Part shown: piece by piece, positions 22,834 through 31,212 of the stretch
How positions within the stretch are numbered: position 1 is the first letter of the stretch
Layout of the letters: each line of letters begins with the position of its first letter
DNA from: Planctomycetota bacterium
GTDB lineage: Bacteria; Planctomycetota; UBA8108; JACQVS01
Assembly (NCBI GenBank): GCA_016209605.1
Contig: JACQVS010000067.1
Span: 1-36,777 of the forward strand
Direction: 5' to 3'
Length of the DNA: 36,777 bases
Position numbers and translations under genes: made by a program
The notes under the pieces: generated by a model
Told to the model about the DNA's origin: nothing
Seen by the model: the letters and a program-made list of their open reading frames with translations, nothing else
Database searches by the model: none

Positions 22834-25800
22834 ATGAGAGCGGGCGTCGGTGTTCAACCTGCAAAAGGAAATTACCATTTCTTTCTGGATCGGCCCATAA
22901 CCGGCCTTGAAAATGCTGTCGGCAAGTTTTTCCATGGCCTCGCCCCTGGCCCCCATGGGCCCGAAAAGCCAATCCCCGTTTTTCTCCAGCTCCTGGAGAC
23001 GGAAACTTTCGGGCTGAACTTCAGCCTGGGAGATCCGGCCTACCAGGTCCTGGCGAACGACCAAAACCGCTTCGCCTTGCCGCGGGCTCTTCCTCCCATC
23101 TTGTCGCTCTTGGCGCCGGGGGAAGATGAAAACCCCAGCGGCTCCTGGGCTATCATCCGCCACGCCTATTCCGAAGGTGCTTTCCAGCTCCTCCACGATG
23201 CCGTCTCCTCCGGCTACCGCTTCCCCTTGAAGGAGTTCCTGCGCTTCAGCGAAACGCTGGCCGAGGCTCTCAGCTTCCTCCACGGCGAGGGGATCGCGCA
23301 CGGCCAGTGGAATTGCCGGAGCATCCTCTGCATCCCTCTGGAGCCGAGCAAGTCTCCCTTTGATGATGTCCGCACCTACCGATTCGACCTTTTGAACACC
23401 GGCGTCCGCTTCCTGAAACCGGAGGCCATCCCGGAGGAATTCCTGGGACACGGCTATTACCCTCCAGAGCTGTTTCTCGCCTCTTCCAAGGCCCCCGACT
23501 TCGACGCCTACGATCTCGAAACCGACGTTTACTGCTTCAGCGCCTTCCTCCGAGACCTCTTCCAGCGGGCTACTTCCTTTGAAGACTTGGCCAAGCAAGC
23601 GGCCAAGATTCGCGAACACTTGTCCAAAGAAATGTTGCGGCGGGGGCAAGCGGCGCGGCCGGAACTCCTCAGCCAAAAGGAGCAAGAGATCCTCGACCAC
23701 CTCTACACCATCAAGGCGAAGACCGAGTCGATAATTCAAGCCGGCCTAGGTGGACGGAGGGAACGGTGCGACGCCTCCTACCTCAAGGCGACGAGCAGCG
23801 AGCTGTACCAAAAAGCGGCCGCTTACGCGGAGCGGCTTTTCCAGTCCGGCCAGGAGCCCATCAACGTGTTCGGCGATAGGCTCCAGCATTACGCCCCATA
23901 TAAAATCGCCGTGGCGCCACCGCGGGTGAACAATTTCGAGACGACGGTGGTGGCGATCACCGGCGAGGGCCTCCCCCAGGACGTGGTGAGGATTTCTCTG
24001 GGAGACTACGACCAGCCGATGGCGATCTTGGAGGCGAGCGCCTCTCAGATCCGCTTCCAAATTCCTTTCGGGTTCCCCGCGGGAACCCACGCCATCCTGA
24101 TCAACAACCGGCGCACCGACCAGTCGGTGCAAGTCACTCCCCCGGCCTGGAAGCAGCTCCTTCCGGGAAAGACCCGCAAGCCCTGGGCCGGCTTCGGTAA
24201 CATCGCGGTGCGGGTGGTGGGGCAGTATATCCCCGCGCACCCGCTCTTTTCCCTGGAAACCTCACCGGGGAGCCGCACCGACGCCCTCAAGGCGCAGCTC
24301 GAGCCAAGAGCCGGCTTCGAAGGCGAAGCGCCTTCAGAGGAGTGCATCGCCGTAGAATTTCCCGAGGAGGCGCCGGTTGGCAGCCACCGGGTCCTCTGCA
24401 ACGGCCTGGACACCGGGCTCTGCCTGGAAATCGAGGAAGCCCTTCCCGATCCTGCCGCCGATCCCAACGGCCTCGAGCCCAAGGAAGTATTGAACCATCG
24501 GGAGCAAAAGATCCACCTCCGCGGCCACAATTTCCATCCCCAGATGATCATCGACTTGGGAGAGGGGGCGCTTCCTGGCGGGCCATTGCCGTTCAAGCTC
24601 CACAGCGACAAGGCCGCCACGCTTGCCCTGCCCGCGGGCATCCCGCCCGGGGAGTACCGCTTGCGCGTCAACCGCAGAGAGTGCGGCCTGGCATTGAGCA
24701 TCCGCAAGCCGCATTGGAAAGCGGTCAATCCCTTGGCCGTTCGCCTCACGCCCAAAGAAAAATCGCCGGTCAGGCTGCAAATCCAGGGGGAACACCTGCC
24801 CCAGCTCAGCAAGGAGGCAGGCGATGAATATTTCTTGCTGACCTCCAGGGGAAAGAAAATTCCCGCGGCTGTCCTGCAATCCAAAGAAGTGGAGCCGGGG
24901 GAGATCCACGAGCTCCAGATCTCCCCGCAGCTCCAGCGCGGCGTGCCCAAAATCTATTTTGGCGACAGCAACACCGGCCTCAACCTGAAGGTGCGCCGAA
25001 AACTCCCCGCTTCATTCTGGGCCGCGGCGGCGATCCTCGTGGCCGCCTTGACCGCAGGCGCCTGGCTGGCGCTCGCCTACCACTACCAGCCGGTGATCAC
25101 CGGCGTTGAAAACAACCGCGTTTTCAATTTCGGCGACTCCAAAGTGCTCTTGACCGCAAGGGGCGGGAAACTGCTCGAGGTCATCCTCCGCCATGAGAAA
25201 GGACCCGAGGTCAAGGGATATGCCGTCCAGCCCTGGGCCGACAAAGCTGGCGGCTATTTTTTCCGCCCGGCGGGAGCCCCTCCGGGGAATTACTCGCTGA
25301 TTCCCCGCGGCCGGATCTTCCGCGGCAAGCCGGCTGAAGCTCCCCTGGCCGTCGAGTCTCCCGCGTTCCAGCTGGAGCCCCAAACCGCCAACCGCCTCAT
25401 GCCCCTCGCCTTGAACTTGTCGAGCAAGAACCGCTTCCCGATTGAGAAGGAAAAATTTCAAAAACTCACCTTCAAGTCAAGGCCCGGCGCCCCCGGAAAA
25501 GAACCCCCCGAGAAGGGGCCAGAAAAAAACGCTTCCAAGCCGGAAGAGGAAAGGAAAGAGCCGCCCCCCCTCGCTAGGGGAGGGAAGGATGTTTCAGAGC
25601 CCGGCGAGCGCGTGGAGTTCTCGATCCCGTTCGGAGCCATGATGCCCGTCAAGGCGGGAACCTTCAAGAGCCGACACGAAGGGGAGTATGAGGTTTTTCT
25701 CGACGGCACATTCTTAAGCGGCGAATTCACCGCCAGCTCTGAGCCCCTCTCCTTCAAGATCACCGGCCCCAGGATTGAAGGCATCCAGACCAATCCCGCC

Positions 25801-27612
25801 ACGCTGGATGCCGAAAAAAAAATTCAAATCTCCCTGAAAGGGTCCGGCCTTCCCCAGGGCCTCCCCTTGCAGCTCATTTCCTCCGACAAGCAGAAACCCT
25901 CCGGTCCGTTTCGGCTCGAGCCGGAGCCTGGCGGCGGATTCCGCGGGGAGGCGGCCGCCGGCAAGTATTCCCTGGCCTGGGATCTCGGCAAAGAGGAGCG
26001 GGAAGAGATTCCCGGCTTGTCCTTGGAGGTCTATCCCGCCCCCGAAGTCTTGGCCGTTACGCCGGCCGCGGTTCCGCCGGAGACCAAGGTCGAACTCACT
26101 TTAAACGGCATCAACCTTCGTGGCGCCGGGGTCATCTCCTTGAAGCCCCTTTCCGGGGATGAGGGCGCTCTCACCTTTGCCATCGATTCCAGCCGGTTGC
26201 GCCAGGAAGAGGGGGCCCAGTCCGAATACCAGTTGGAGTCACTTGAGCTCAAGACCGGCAAATACGCCGTCGGGCCCGGGGAAAAAGCTATCCTGGAAGT
26301 GGTGGAAAACTGCCAGAAGCTTCTCGACGCTTACACGAAAGACCTCAGCGGCCAAGAGCGCCTGATCCGCTGCCTCGGCGAGATCCACGCCAAGGACGAG
26401 GTCCGGCGCGCGGCGGCGGGTGTCTTCTTCGACCAGGGGTTCTTTGCCGAGGCGTTGCCGCTATATCGCAAGCTGGGAGATTTGCCGTCGCGCTTCCGCG
26501 CCGCGTTCCTTTCGCAGTTTCTCGAAGCGGCGGAAGGGACCCGCTTCACCCCGCGGGCGGAAGATCCGCCCGGAGATCCGTTTTACCGGGCCGCTGTGGC
26601 CATGGGCTGGGTCGAGGGCAAGTCCGGCGAGCCGCCGCTCGACCCCAGCGGCACTTGGGACGTCGACTTCGCGCGTGGCTACCTGGCGAGCGACCCTCGG
26701 ATCGCCATCGAAGCCCTGACCCTTTCTATTCAAAAGAAGGCGTCCGCGGCCCTGGTCAAGGAAATCCAGCCCTTCGCGCCCGCCTTCGAGCGCCTTGCGA
26801 CCGCGCAGCTCGACCTGGCGGTTTATTACCTGGCGGCCGCCAACCCGCTGGAGGCGCGGGACCACTTGCGGCGGCAATTTTTCACGGCGGGAGGCCAGTA
26901 CGAGTTGCTCAGCGAAAACGACCGGGCCCGCTGCTGCTTCTTTTACGGGCACGCCCTGGTCTGGTACTCCGGCGATGAAGCGGAGGCCATCAAATACTTC
27001 CAGCAAGGGATGGCCTTTAAAGGGCATGAATACGCCACCCTGTGCCGCAAGTATCTCGAGGGCCTGGGCGCGGAGGCGGGCGGCGACGGCGGCGACGCGG
27101 CAGGGGAAAGCAGCTGGGGGTGGAACTTCCTCACCGCGGTCAAGTATTATTACCAGGTCAGGAACTCCCCGAACTACAACATCCTGACCGAAATGTACGA
27201 CTTCCGCCTCTTCCCCGAGGAGCGCAATAAGAGCCTCGACCTCCACCGGGCCATCCGGCGGCTGGAGTCATCCACCGAAATCCGCGATCCTTTCGCTCAA
27301 AACGCCCTGCTCTTTTACTTGCGCCATGCCCAGCTTCTCAGCTGGCCGGGCCAGGAAGGGGGCCGGAGGGCCCGCGAACACCGCGAGCGCCTCCTGGGCT
27401 TCAAGCTTGGCCAGGAATTACAGGCCCTGAGGGACTTTTTTCTCTTGGAGGGGGAAGTCGGGTCCCTCGAGACCGCTCAAATAGCGATTTTGCCGGGAAT
27501 GGAGGCCGGCGCGTACCTCAAGAAAGCGAACGAGCTTTTAAGCAAACCCAGCTTGCCTGAGAGTTTCAAGGAAAGGCTGAAAAGGCTGCAGAGGAAGCTG
27601 CAACTTTTGTAG
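22834..27612 (+). CDS. Giant membrane protein: pseudokinase, TIG/IPT-like repeats, TPR-like C-terminus
   Basis: The protein has 1592 residues. Residues ~1-275 have a Ser/Thr-kinase fold: LAEALSFLHGEGIAHGQWN, then YYPPELFL and LETDVYCFSAFLRDLF. The catalytic loop reads His156-Gly157-Gln158, so the essential Asp is Gln, and the Lys and Asn of the loop are also lost; no DFG or glycine loop is seen. It is a pseudokinase. About four TIG/IPT-like beta-sandwiches follow (361-720), then one transmembrane helix (~727-750, FWAAAAILVAALTAGAWLAL), about three more TIG-like units, an acidic/Pro-Lys linker near 890-920, and a helical TPR-like region (1160-1592; AEALPLYRKLGD, EAIKYFQQGMAF). The protein probably spans the inner membrane and scaffolds its operon partners. 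The function is unknown. The nearest well-placed ATG was used. Confidence 0.8.
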   Translation: MRAGVGVQPAKGNYHFFLDRPITGLENAVGKFFHGLAPGPHGPEKPIPVFLQLLETETFGLNFSLGDPAYQVLANDQNRFALPRALPPILSLLAPGEDENPSGSWAIIRHAYSEGAFQLLHDAVSSGYRFPLKEFLRFSETLAEALSFLHGEGIAHGQWNCRSILCIPLEPSKSPFDDVRTYRFDLLNTGVRFLKPEAIPEEFLGHGYYPPELFLASSKAPDFDAYDLETDVYCFSAFLRDLFQRATSFEDLAKQAAKIREHLSKEMLRRGQAARPELLSQKEQEILDHLYTIKAKTESIIQAGLGGRRERCDASYLKATSSELYQKAAAYAERLFQSGQEPINVFGDRLQHYAPYKIAVAPPRVNNFETTVVAITGEGLPQDVVRISLGDYDQPMAILEASASQIRFQIPFGFPAGTHAILINNRRTDQSVQVTPPAWKQLLPGKTRKPWAGFGNIAVRVVGQYIPAHPLFSLETSPGSRTDALKAQLEPRAGFEGEAPSEECIAVEFPEEAPVGSHRVLCNGLDTGLCLEIEEALPDPAADPNGLEPKEVLNHREQKIHLRGHNFHPQMIIDLGEGALPGGPLPFKLHSDKAATLALPAGIPPGEYRLRVNRRECGLALSIRKPHWKAVNPLAVRLTPKEKSPVRLQIQGEHLPQLSKEAGDEYFLLTSRGKKIPAAVLQSKEVEPGEIHELQISPQLQRGVPKIYFGDSNTGLNLKVRRKLPASFWAAAAILVAALTAGAWLALAYHYQPVITGVENNRVFNFGDSKVLLTARGGKLLEVILRHEKGPEVKGYAVQPWADKAGGYFFRPAGAPPGNYSLIPRGRIFRGKPAEAPLAVESPAFQLEPQTANRLMPLALNLSSKNRFPIEKEKFQKLTFKSRPGAPGKEPPEKGPEKNASKPEEERKEPPPLARGGKDVSEPGERVEFSIPFGAMMPVKAGTFKSRHEGEYEVFLDGTFLSGEFTASSEPLSFKITGPRIEGIQTNPATLDAEKKIQISLKGSGLPQGLPLQLISSDKQKPSGPFRLEPEPGGGFRGEAAAGKYSLAWDLGKEEREEIPGLSLEVYPAPEVLAVTPAAVPPETKVELTLNGINLRGAGVISLKPLSGDEGALTFAIDSSRLRQEEGAQSEYQLESLELKTGKYAVGPGEKAILEVVENCQKLLDAYTKDLSGQERLIRCLGEIHAKDEVRRAAAGVFFDQGFFAEALPLYRKLGDLPSRFRAAFLSQFLEAAEGTRFTPRAEDPPGDPFYRAAVAMGWVEGKSGEPPLDPSGTWDVDFARGYLASDPRIAIEALTLSIQKKASAALVKEIQPFAPAFERLATAQLDLAVYYLAAANPLEARDHLRRQFFTAGGQYELLSENDRARCCFFYGHALVWYSGDEAEAIKYFQQGMAFKGHEYATLCRKYLEGLGAEAGGDGGDAAGESSWGWNFLTAVKYYYQVRNSPNYNILTEMYDFRLFPEERNKSLDLHRAIRRLESSTEIRDPFAQNALLFYLRHAQLLSWPGQEGGRRAREHRERLLGFKLGQELQALRDFFLLEGEVGSLETAQIAILPGMEAGAYLKKANELLSKPSLPESFKERLKRLQRKLQLL

Positions 27613-27717
27613 AAAAAAAATCAAGAAAGACGGGAGAAATTCGAATTGATAGCGTTTCTCCTGCGTCTAACCCTAGCAAAAAATTAGAACGAGCTTTGAT
27701 GAAAGGGAGCGTTTTTG

Positions 27718-28872
27718 ATGAATAAAAAACCGGCAATCTTGTCCTTTTATTTCCTGAGTCTGGTCGTGGGACTGTCCAGCTGCAAGAACGCCGAGTTGCA
27801 GAGGCTGCGGGACGAAAATACGCGGCTCAAAGCGGATCTGGAGAAGCTGAAACAGGCTGGCACCGGGCAAATGAAGCTTCTCAGAATCGATGAATTCACC
27901 GTCGGGCTCGCGGCTTCTGAGAAGAGCTTCGATGAGGGGGCGTTTTTCCAACTCTTGAAGAGCAGCTTGCAAGAGGCGGCCACCAAGGACTCCAATTTCT
28001 CCACTACCACGGAGAACGACGAACAGCAGCTAGCCAAGATCCGCGGCATGCTCGTCCAGCAGTACCTGAGCGAGCAAAAGGTCCCCATCCGCATCTCCAG
28101 CCTCACTTACAAGCTCAAGGAAGCCAAGGCGGATTTCAAGATCGGCGGCGCCATGGTCCCGCGAGATGACCTCACTGTCGAAAAAACCGCCGATGGCCTG
28201 GTGCGCTGCAGTTACAAGGGGGCGATCCCAGCGCAAATGGAGCGGGATGCCGCGGGGAAGTATTCCATCTCCTACGAGGATTCCAGCGGCGACAAGGGCA
28301 CGGTGAACCTCACCTTGAAAGATGTGGAGTTCATGGAAGCCGAGCAGCCCGCGCAAACCGCGCGGCGGGGGGACATTTCGTTCAACTGGCAGTTGAGCAT
28401 GGAAAAGCTGCAGGTGTACCGCATCGCCAACTTTTCAGGCGATATGGGGCTGTTCATGCATCGCATGCGCTATCCCAAGCTCCCTACCAGCCTCAACCAA
28501 TACCAGACCATTCGCGATTCGGTCTTCCTCTTCGGCTACGGCCCTTACGCCACCGGTCTGGTCAACCGCATCGAAACCCCCACTTACATCAGCCAGGTGG
28601 AAGTCATGCCCATCACCGAAGCGGTTTTCCAACAGCTCGAGGGGGGGATCGCGGAGGAGGAGCTACTCAAAATTTTGAGCGAAAATCCCAGCCGCTGGAT
28701 GCAGTGCAATTTTGTCGAATTCGAGTCGGGGAAGAAGGTCTGGGAGTGGCCGGTGGCCGTCGGGTTTCCCTTCCTCAGCCGCCAGACCTCGGATGAAAAG
28801 AAGCTGATTTTTTATGCCAAATACGATCAGAAAGGCCCATTGCTGATTGGCGATTATAGGCGGGGAAAATGA
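27718..28872 (+). CDS. Coiled-coil lipoprotein of the four-gene operon
   Basis: The protein has 384 residues from ATG 27718, with GGGAG nine bases upstream. The leader ends in LVVGLSSC, a clear lipobox. The mature N-terminus is a leucine-zipper-like coiled coil (NAELQRLRDENTRLKADLEK). The rest is mixed alpha/beta with no family I recognise (KVPIRISSLTYKLKEAKADF; LFGYGPYATGLVNRIETPTY). It starts 105 bp after the giant scaffold gene and ends at, or four bases into, the dynamin-like gene. It may be the envelope-side partner of the TPR region of the scaffold. Confidence 0.75.
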   Translation: MNKKPAILSFYFLSLVVGLSSCKNAELQRLRDENTRLKADLEKLKQAGTGQMKLLRIDEFTVGLAASEKSFDEGAFFQLLKSSLQEAATKDSNFSTTTENDEQQLAKIRGMLVQQYLSEQKVPIRISSLTYKLKEAKADFKIGGAMVPRDDLTVEKTADGLVRCSYKGAIPAQMERDAAGKYSISYEDSSGDKGTVNLTLKDVEFMEAEQPAQTARRGDISFNWQLSMEKLQVYRIANFSGDMGLFMHRMRYPKLPTSLNQYQTIRDSVFLFGYGPYATGLVNRIETPTYISQVEVMPITEAVFQQLEGGIAEEELLKILSENPSRWMQCNFVEFESGKKVWEWPVAVGFPFLSRQTSDEKKLIFYAKYDQKGPLLIGDYRRGK

Positions 28873-28925
28873 TTTCCCGCCGCGCCCTCCGGCACCAGGA
28901 GTTCCATGAATCGGGAGTGAATTTT

Positions 28926-31208
28926 ATGACCGCGGTACTGAATCCAGCGTTCAAGAATCTTGAGAAATACTATCGCGATCTCCACGCTTTTGGGATCCGA
29001 CTCGCGGAAGTGGCTCTTAAGTTCCAGCAGTCCTCGCGTGCTGGAAAATTTCCGGAGCGAGGGGCCGCTTTTGTCTATGACCGGAACGACCCTCGTGAGA
29101 TCCTCAACCGCTCCATCGATATCACCCGCGAATTCGAGTTCCTGGTGGCGGTCACGGGCGCCTTCTCGAGCGGCAAATCCACCCTCCTCAACGTGCTTTT
29201 GAATTTTCCGGATCTGCTGCCGGTGAGCGCCATTCCGCTCACCGCCGTCTGCACCGTCATCCGCTTCGGCGAGACGCCGAGGATCAAGGTCCGCTACGTT
29301 TCCTACGAGGAAAGCTTCAACCGCGTCCGGCTTTACATCGAAAAGCCTTTTAAAAAAGAGTTTATCCGGCCCGACCAGCTCCAGGAAGCGATGGAGAGGC
29401 CGGAGAACTTTGTGGAAGCTGCGGTGGATCAAACGGCGCTCAAGCGGTTCGCCCGCTTGATCTCCAATTACGAGCGGATGGCCAACCGCTCGGTCAACTT
29501 CGACCAGCGCTATCCCTACTGCGCCGGGGGAGGCTTGATCCCGGTGCCCACGGAGAGCGGGATGCGGTACCGATACTTCCTTCCCACCCCGGGACAAGAG
29601 GAGCAGTATCTGGCGGGAGGAGGGGATCCCGATCTCTGGATCACCCGCGAATGGCTGGCGTTCATCCGCGATGTCACTCTCTGGGTGGACGCCCCCCTCT
29701 TGCACAACAACATCGTCTTCTTGGACCTGCCCGGGTTGAACTGCCGCGAGGATTACCATCGCCGCGCCATCCGCGAATACTGCAACATGGCGGACTGCAT
29801 CGTGGTCACCGCCTTCCAGCCGGGAAATCAGGCGGATGAAGAAGTCATCCAGAATTTCAAGGGGCTGAGCTCCAACTTCCGCGAGAAACTCTTCTTCGTC
29901 TTCAACAGGGTGGACCAGTTCCAGATGGAGCCGGAGGAGCTGTCGCGGTCCTTCGATTACTTGACGCGGGATTGCATCGGGCAGGACTTCCCCAAGAGCC
30001 GCTGCTTCCTCACCTCCGCGTACCTCGCCCGCGAAAACGCCGCCAGCAGCCAGAAATTTTACGACGACTTCGAGAGGTACAAGAAAGCGTTCCAGGATTT
30101 CAAAAGCTCCATAGCCGGGTTGGACAAGCTGGTCGGACACACATTGACGCCGCAAGATCCCGGCGGCGTGAAATACTTCCGCGATTGCCTGCAGACGTTC
30201 TTGACCGAGGATGCCTACCGCACCAAGATCAAAGAAATCCTCCAAAACTACGAAACCGTTGTCGAAAACCTCCACTCCGCCGCTTCGCCCCGTTACGAGG
30301 ACGTGTTGCGCGCCGACCCCAGGGAGCTCTTGATGAGGGCGGCTTTCGACTATTTCCACAAGATCGAGCAGTTGGCGCGGCGCTCCATTTACGGGTTCCG
30401 CTACGAATACCTGCACGGCTCCGAAGACGGCCACGCCATCCTCTCCCGGGATCTCAAGGGTGCGCTGGAGCGCGCCCACGGCGAAATCCAGCGCCGGATC
30501 ATAAGCTACTTCAACCAGCCGGTTCAAACCGCACCGCCAAGGGAGGATCCAGTCCGCGATTTTGATCTGCGCCGTATCGCCGATGACGCCTCAAACCTGC
30601 TGCGTCTGGAATTTCAAGAGATCATCGCTTCCACCGTGGTCGATTGCGTCCGGCAGCGGTTCTACGAGTGTCTCAACCGTTACAAGCTCCGCGAGCACCT
30701 CAAGAACCTCCTGAACGGCTCGCCGGAGTGGGTGGAGCGCATAGACCGGATGCTGGAACGCTTCGAGCTGATGCTGCGCCACAGCGTCTTGTGCAAGATC
30801 CGTAACCGCTTTTATTCGATGCCGGGGGGCCGCGACCTGAAAAGGTTGGAGCAAACTATCCGCATCGTCGTCATGAAAGAGCTCCTGGTCAAGGTGTTTT
30901 CCGATTTTTATCCAAACTGGATTTTCCAGAACATTTACAGCGAGATCCAGGACGGGCTCTGGCTCTCTTTCTTTCTCGATGCCGAGGAGTTGGAGACCGA
31001 GCTGAGAAAATTTTTCGACAGCATTCAAGGCGTGGTCACCACTTCCCAAGTCCTCGACAAGGTGAAGATTCCAGAGGAACTCGCGGAGGGATTTGGCGAT
31101 CTGTATGAGATTTCCGGCCTGTGCAAGCAAATCGAGGGGCTGATCCGGGAAATGGACTCCCTGCGGGCGCGGAACTCGCGGCTCGCCTCATCCGTAACCC
31201 AAGACTGA
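28926..31208 (+). CDS. Dynamin-like GTPase
   Basis: The product has 760 residues from ATG 28926, with GGGAG eight bases upstream. ATG 28869, overlapping the previous stop (ATGA), would add 19 residues and cannot be excluded. The GTPase motifs are G1 GAFSSGKST (Lys84), a Thr-containing switch I (SAIPLTAVCTVIRFGE), G3 DLPG at 267-270 and G4 NRVD at 327-330. The remaining ~400 residues are helical (EILQNYETVVENLHSAASPR; LYEISGLCKQIEGLIREMDS), as in bacterial dynamin-like proteins. These remodel membranes or form nucleotide-driven oligomers. No transmembrane helix is visible, so membrane contact probably comes from a paddle or from the scaffold. It lies four bases before the Hsp70-like gene. Confidence 0.88.
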   Translation: MTAVLNPAFKNLEKYYRDLHAFGIRLAEVALKFQQSSRAGKFPERGAAFVYDRNDPREILNRSIDITREFEFLVAVTGAFSSGKSTLLNVLLNFPDLLPVSAIPLTAVCTVIRFGETPRIKVRYVSYEESFNRVRLYIEKPFKKEFIRPDQLQEAMERPENFVEAAVDQTALKRFARLISNYERMANRSVNFDQRYPYCAGGGLIPVPTESGMRYRYFLPTPGQEEQYLAGGGDPDLWITREWLAFIRDVTLWVDAPLLHNNIVFLDLPGLNCREDYHRRAIREYCNMADCIVVTAFQPGNQADEEVIQNFKGLSSNFREKLFFVFNRVDQFQMEPEELSRSFDYLTRDCIGQDFPKSRCFLTSAYLARENAASSQKFYDDFERYKKAFQDFKSSIAGLDKLVGHTLTPQDPGGVKYFRDCLQTFLTEDAYRTKIKEILQNYETVVENLHSAASPRYEDVLRADPRELLMRAAFDYFHKIEQLARRSIYGFRYEYLHGSEDGHAILSRDLKGALERAHGEIQRRIISYFNQPVQTAPPREDPVRDFDLRRIADDASNLLRLEFQEIIASTVVDCVRQRFYECLNRYKLREHLKNLLNGSPEWVERIDRMLERFELMLRHSVLCKIRNRFYSMPGGRDLKRLEQTIRIVVMKELLVKVFSDFYPNWIFQNIYSEIQDGLWLSFFLDAEELETELRKFFDSIQGVVTTSQVLDKVKIPEELAEGFGDLYEISGLCKQIEGLIREMDSLRARNSRLASSVTQD

Positions 31209-31212
31209 AGCT

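Noticed and set aside
28854..30527. 557-codon minus-strand frame over the dynamin-like gene
   Set aside because: It is antisense to an intact GTPase with all G motifs; no recognisable domain or ribosome site.
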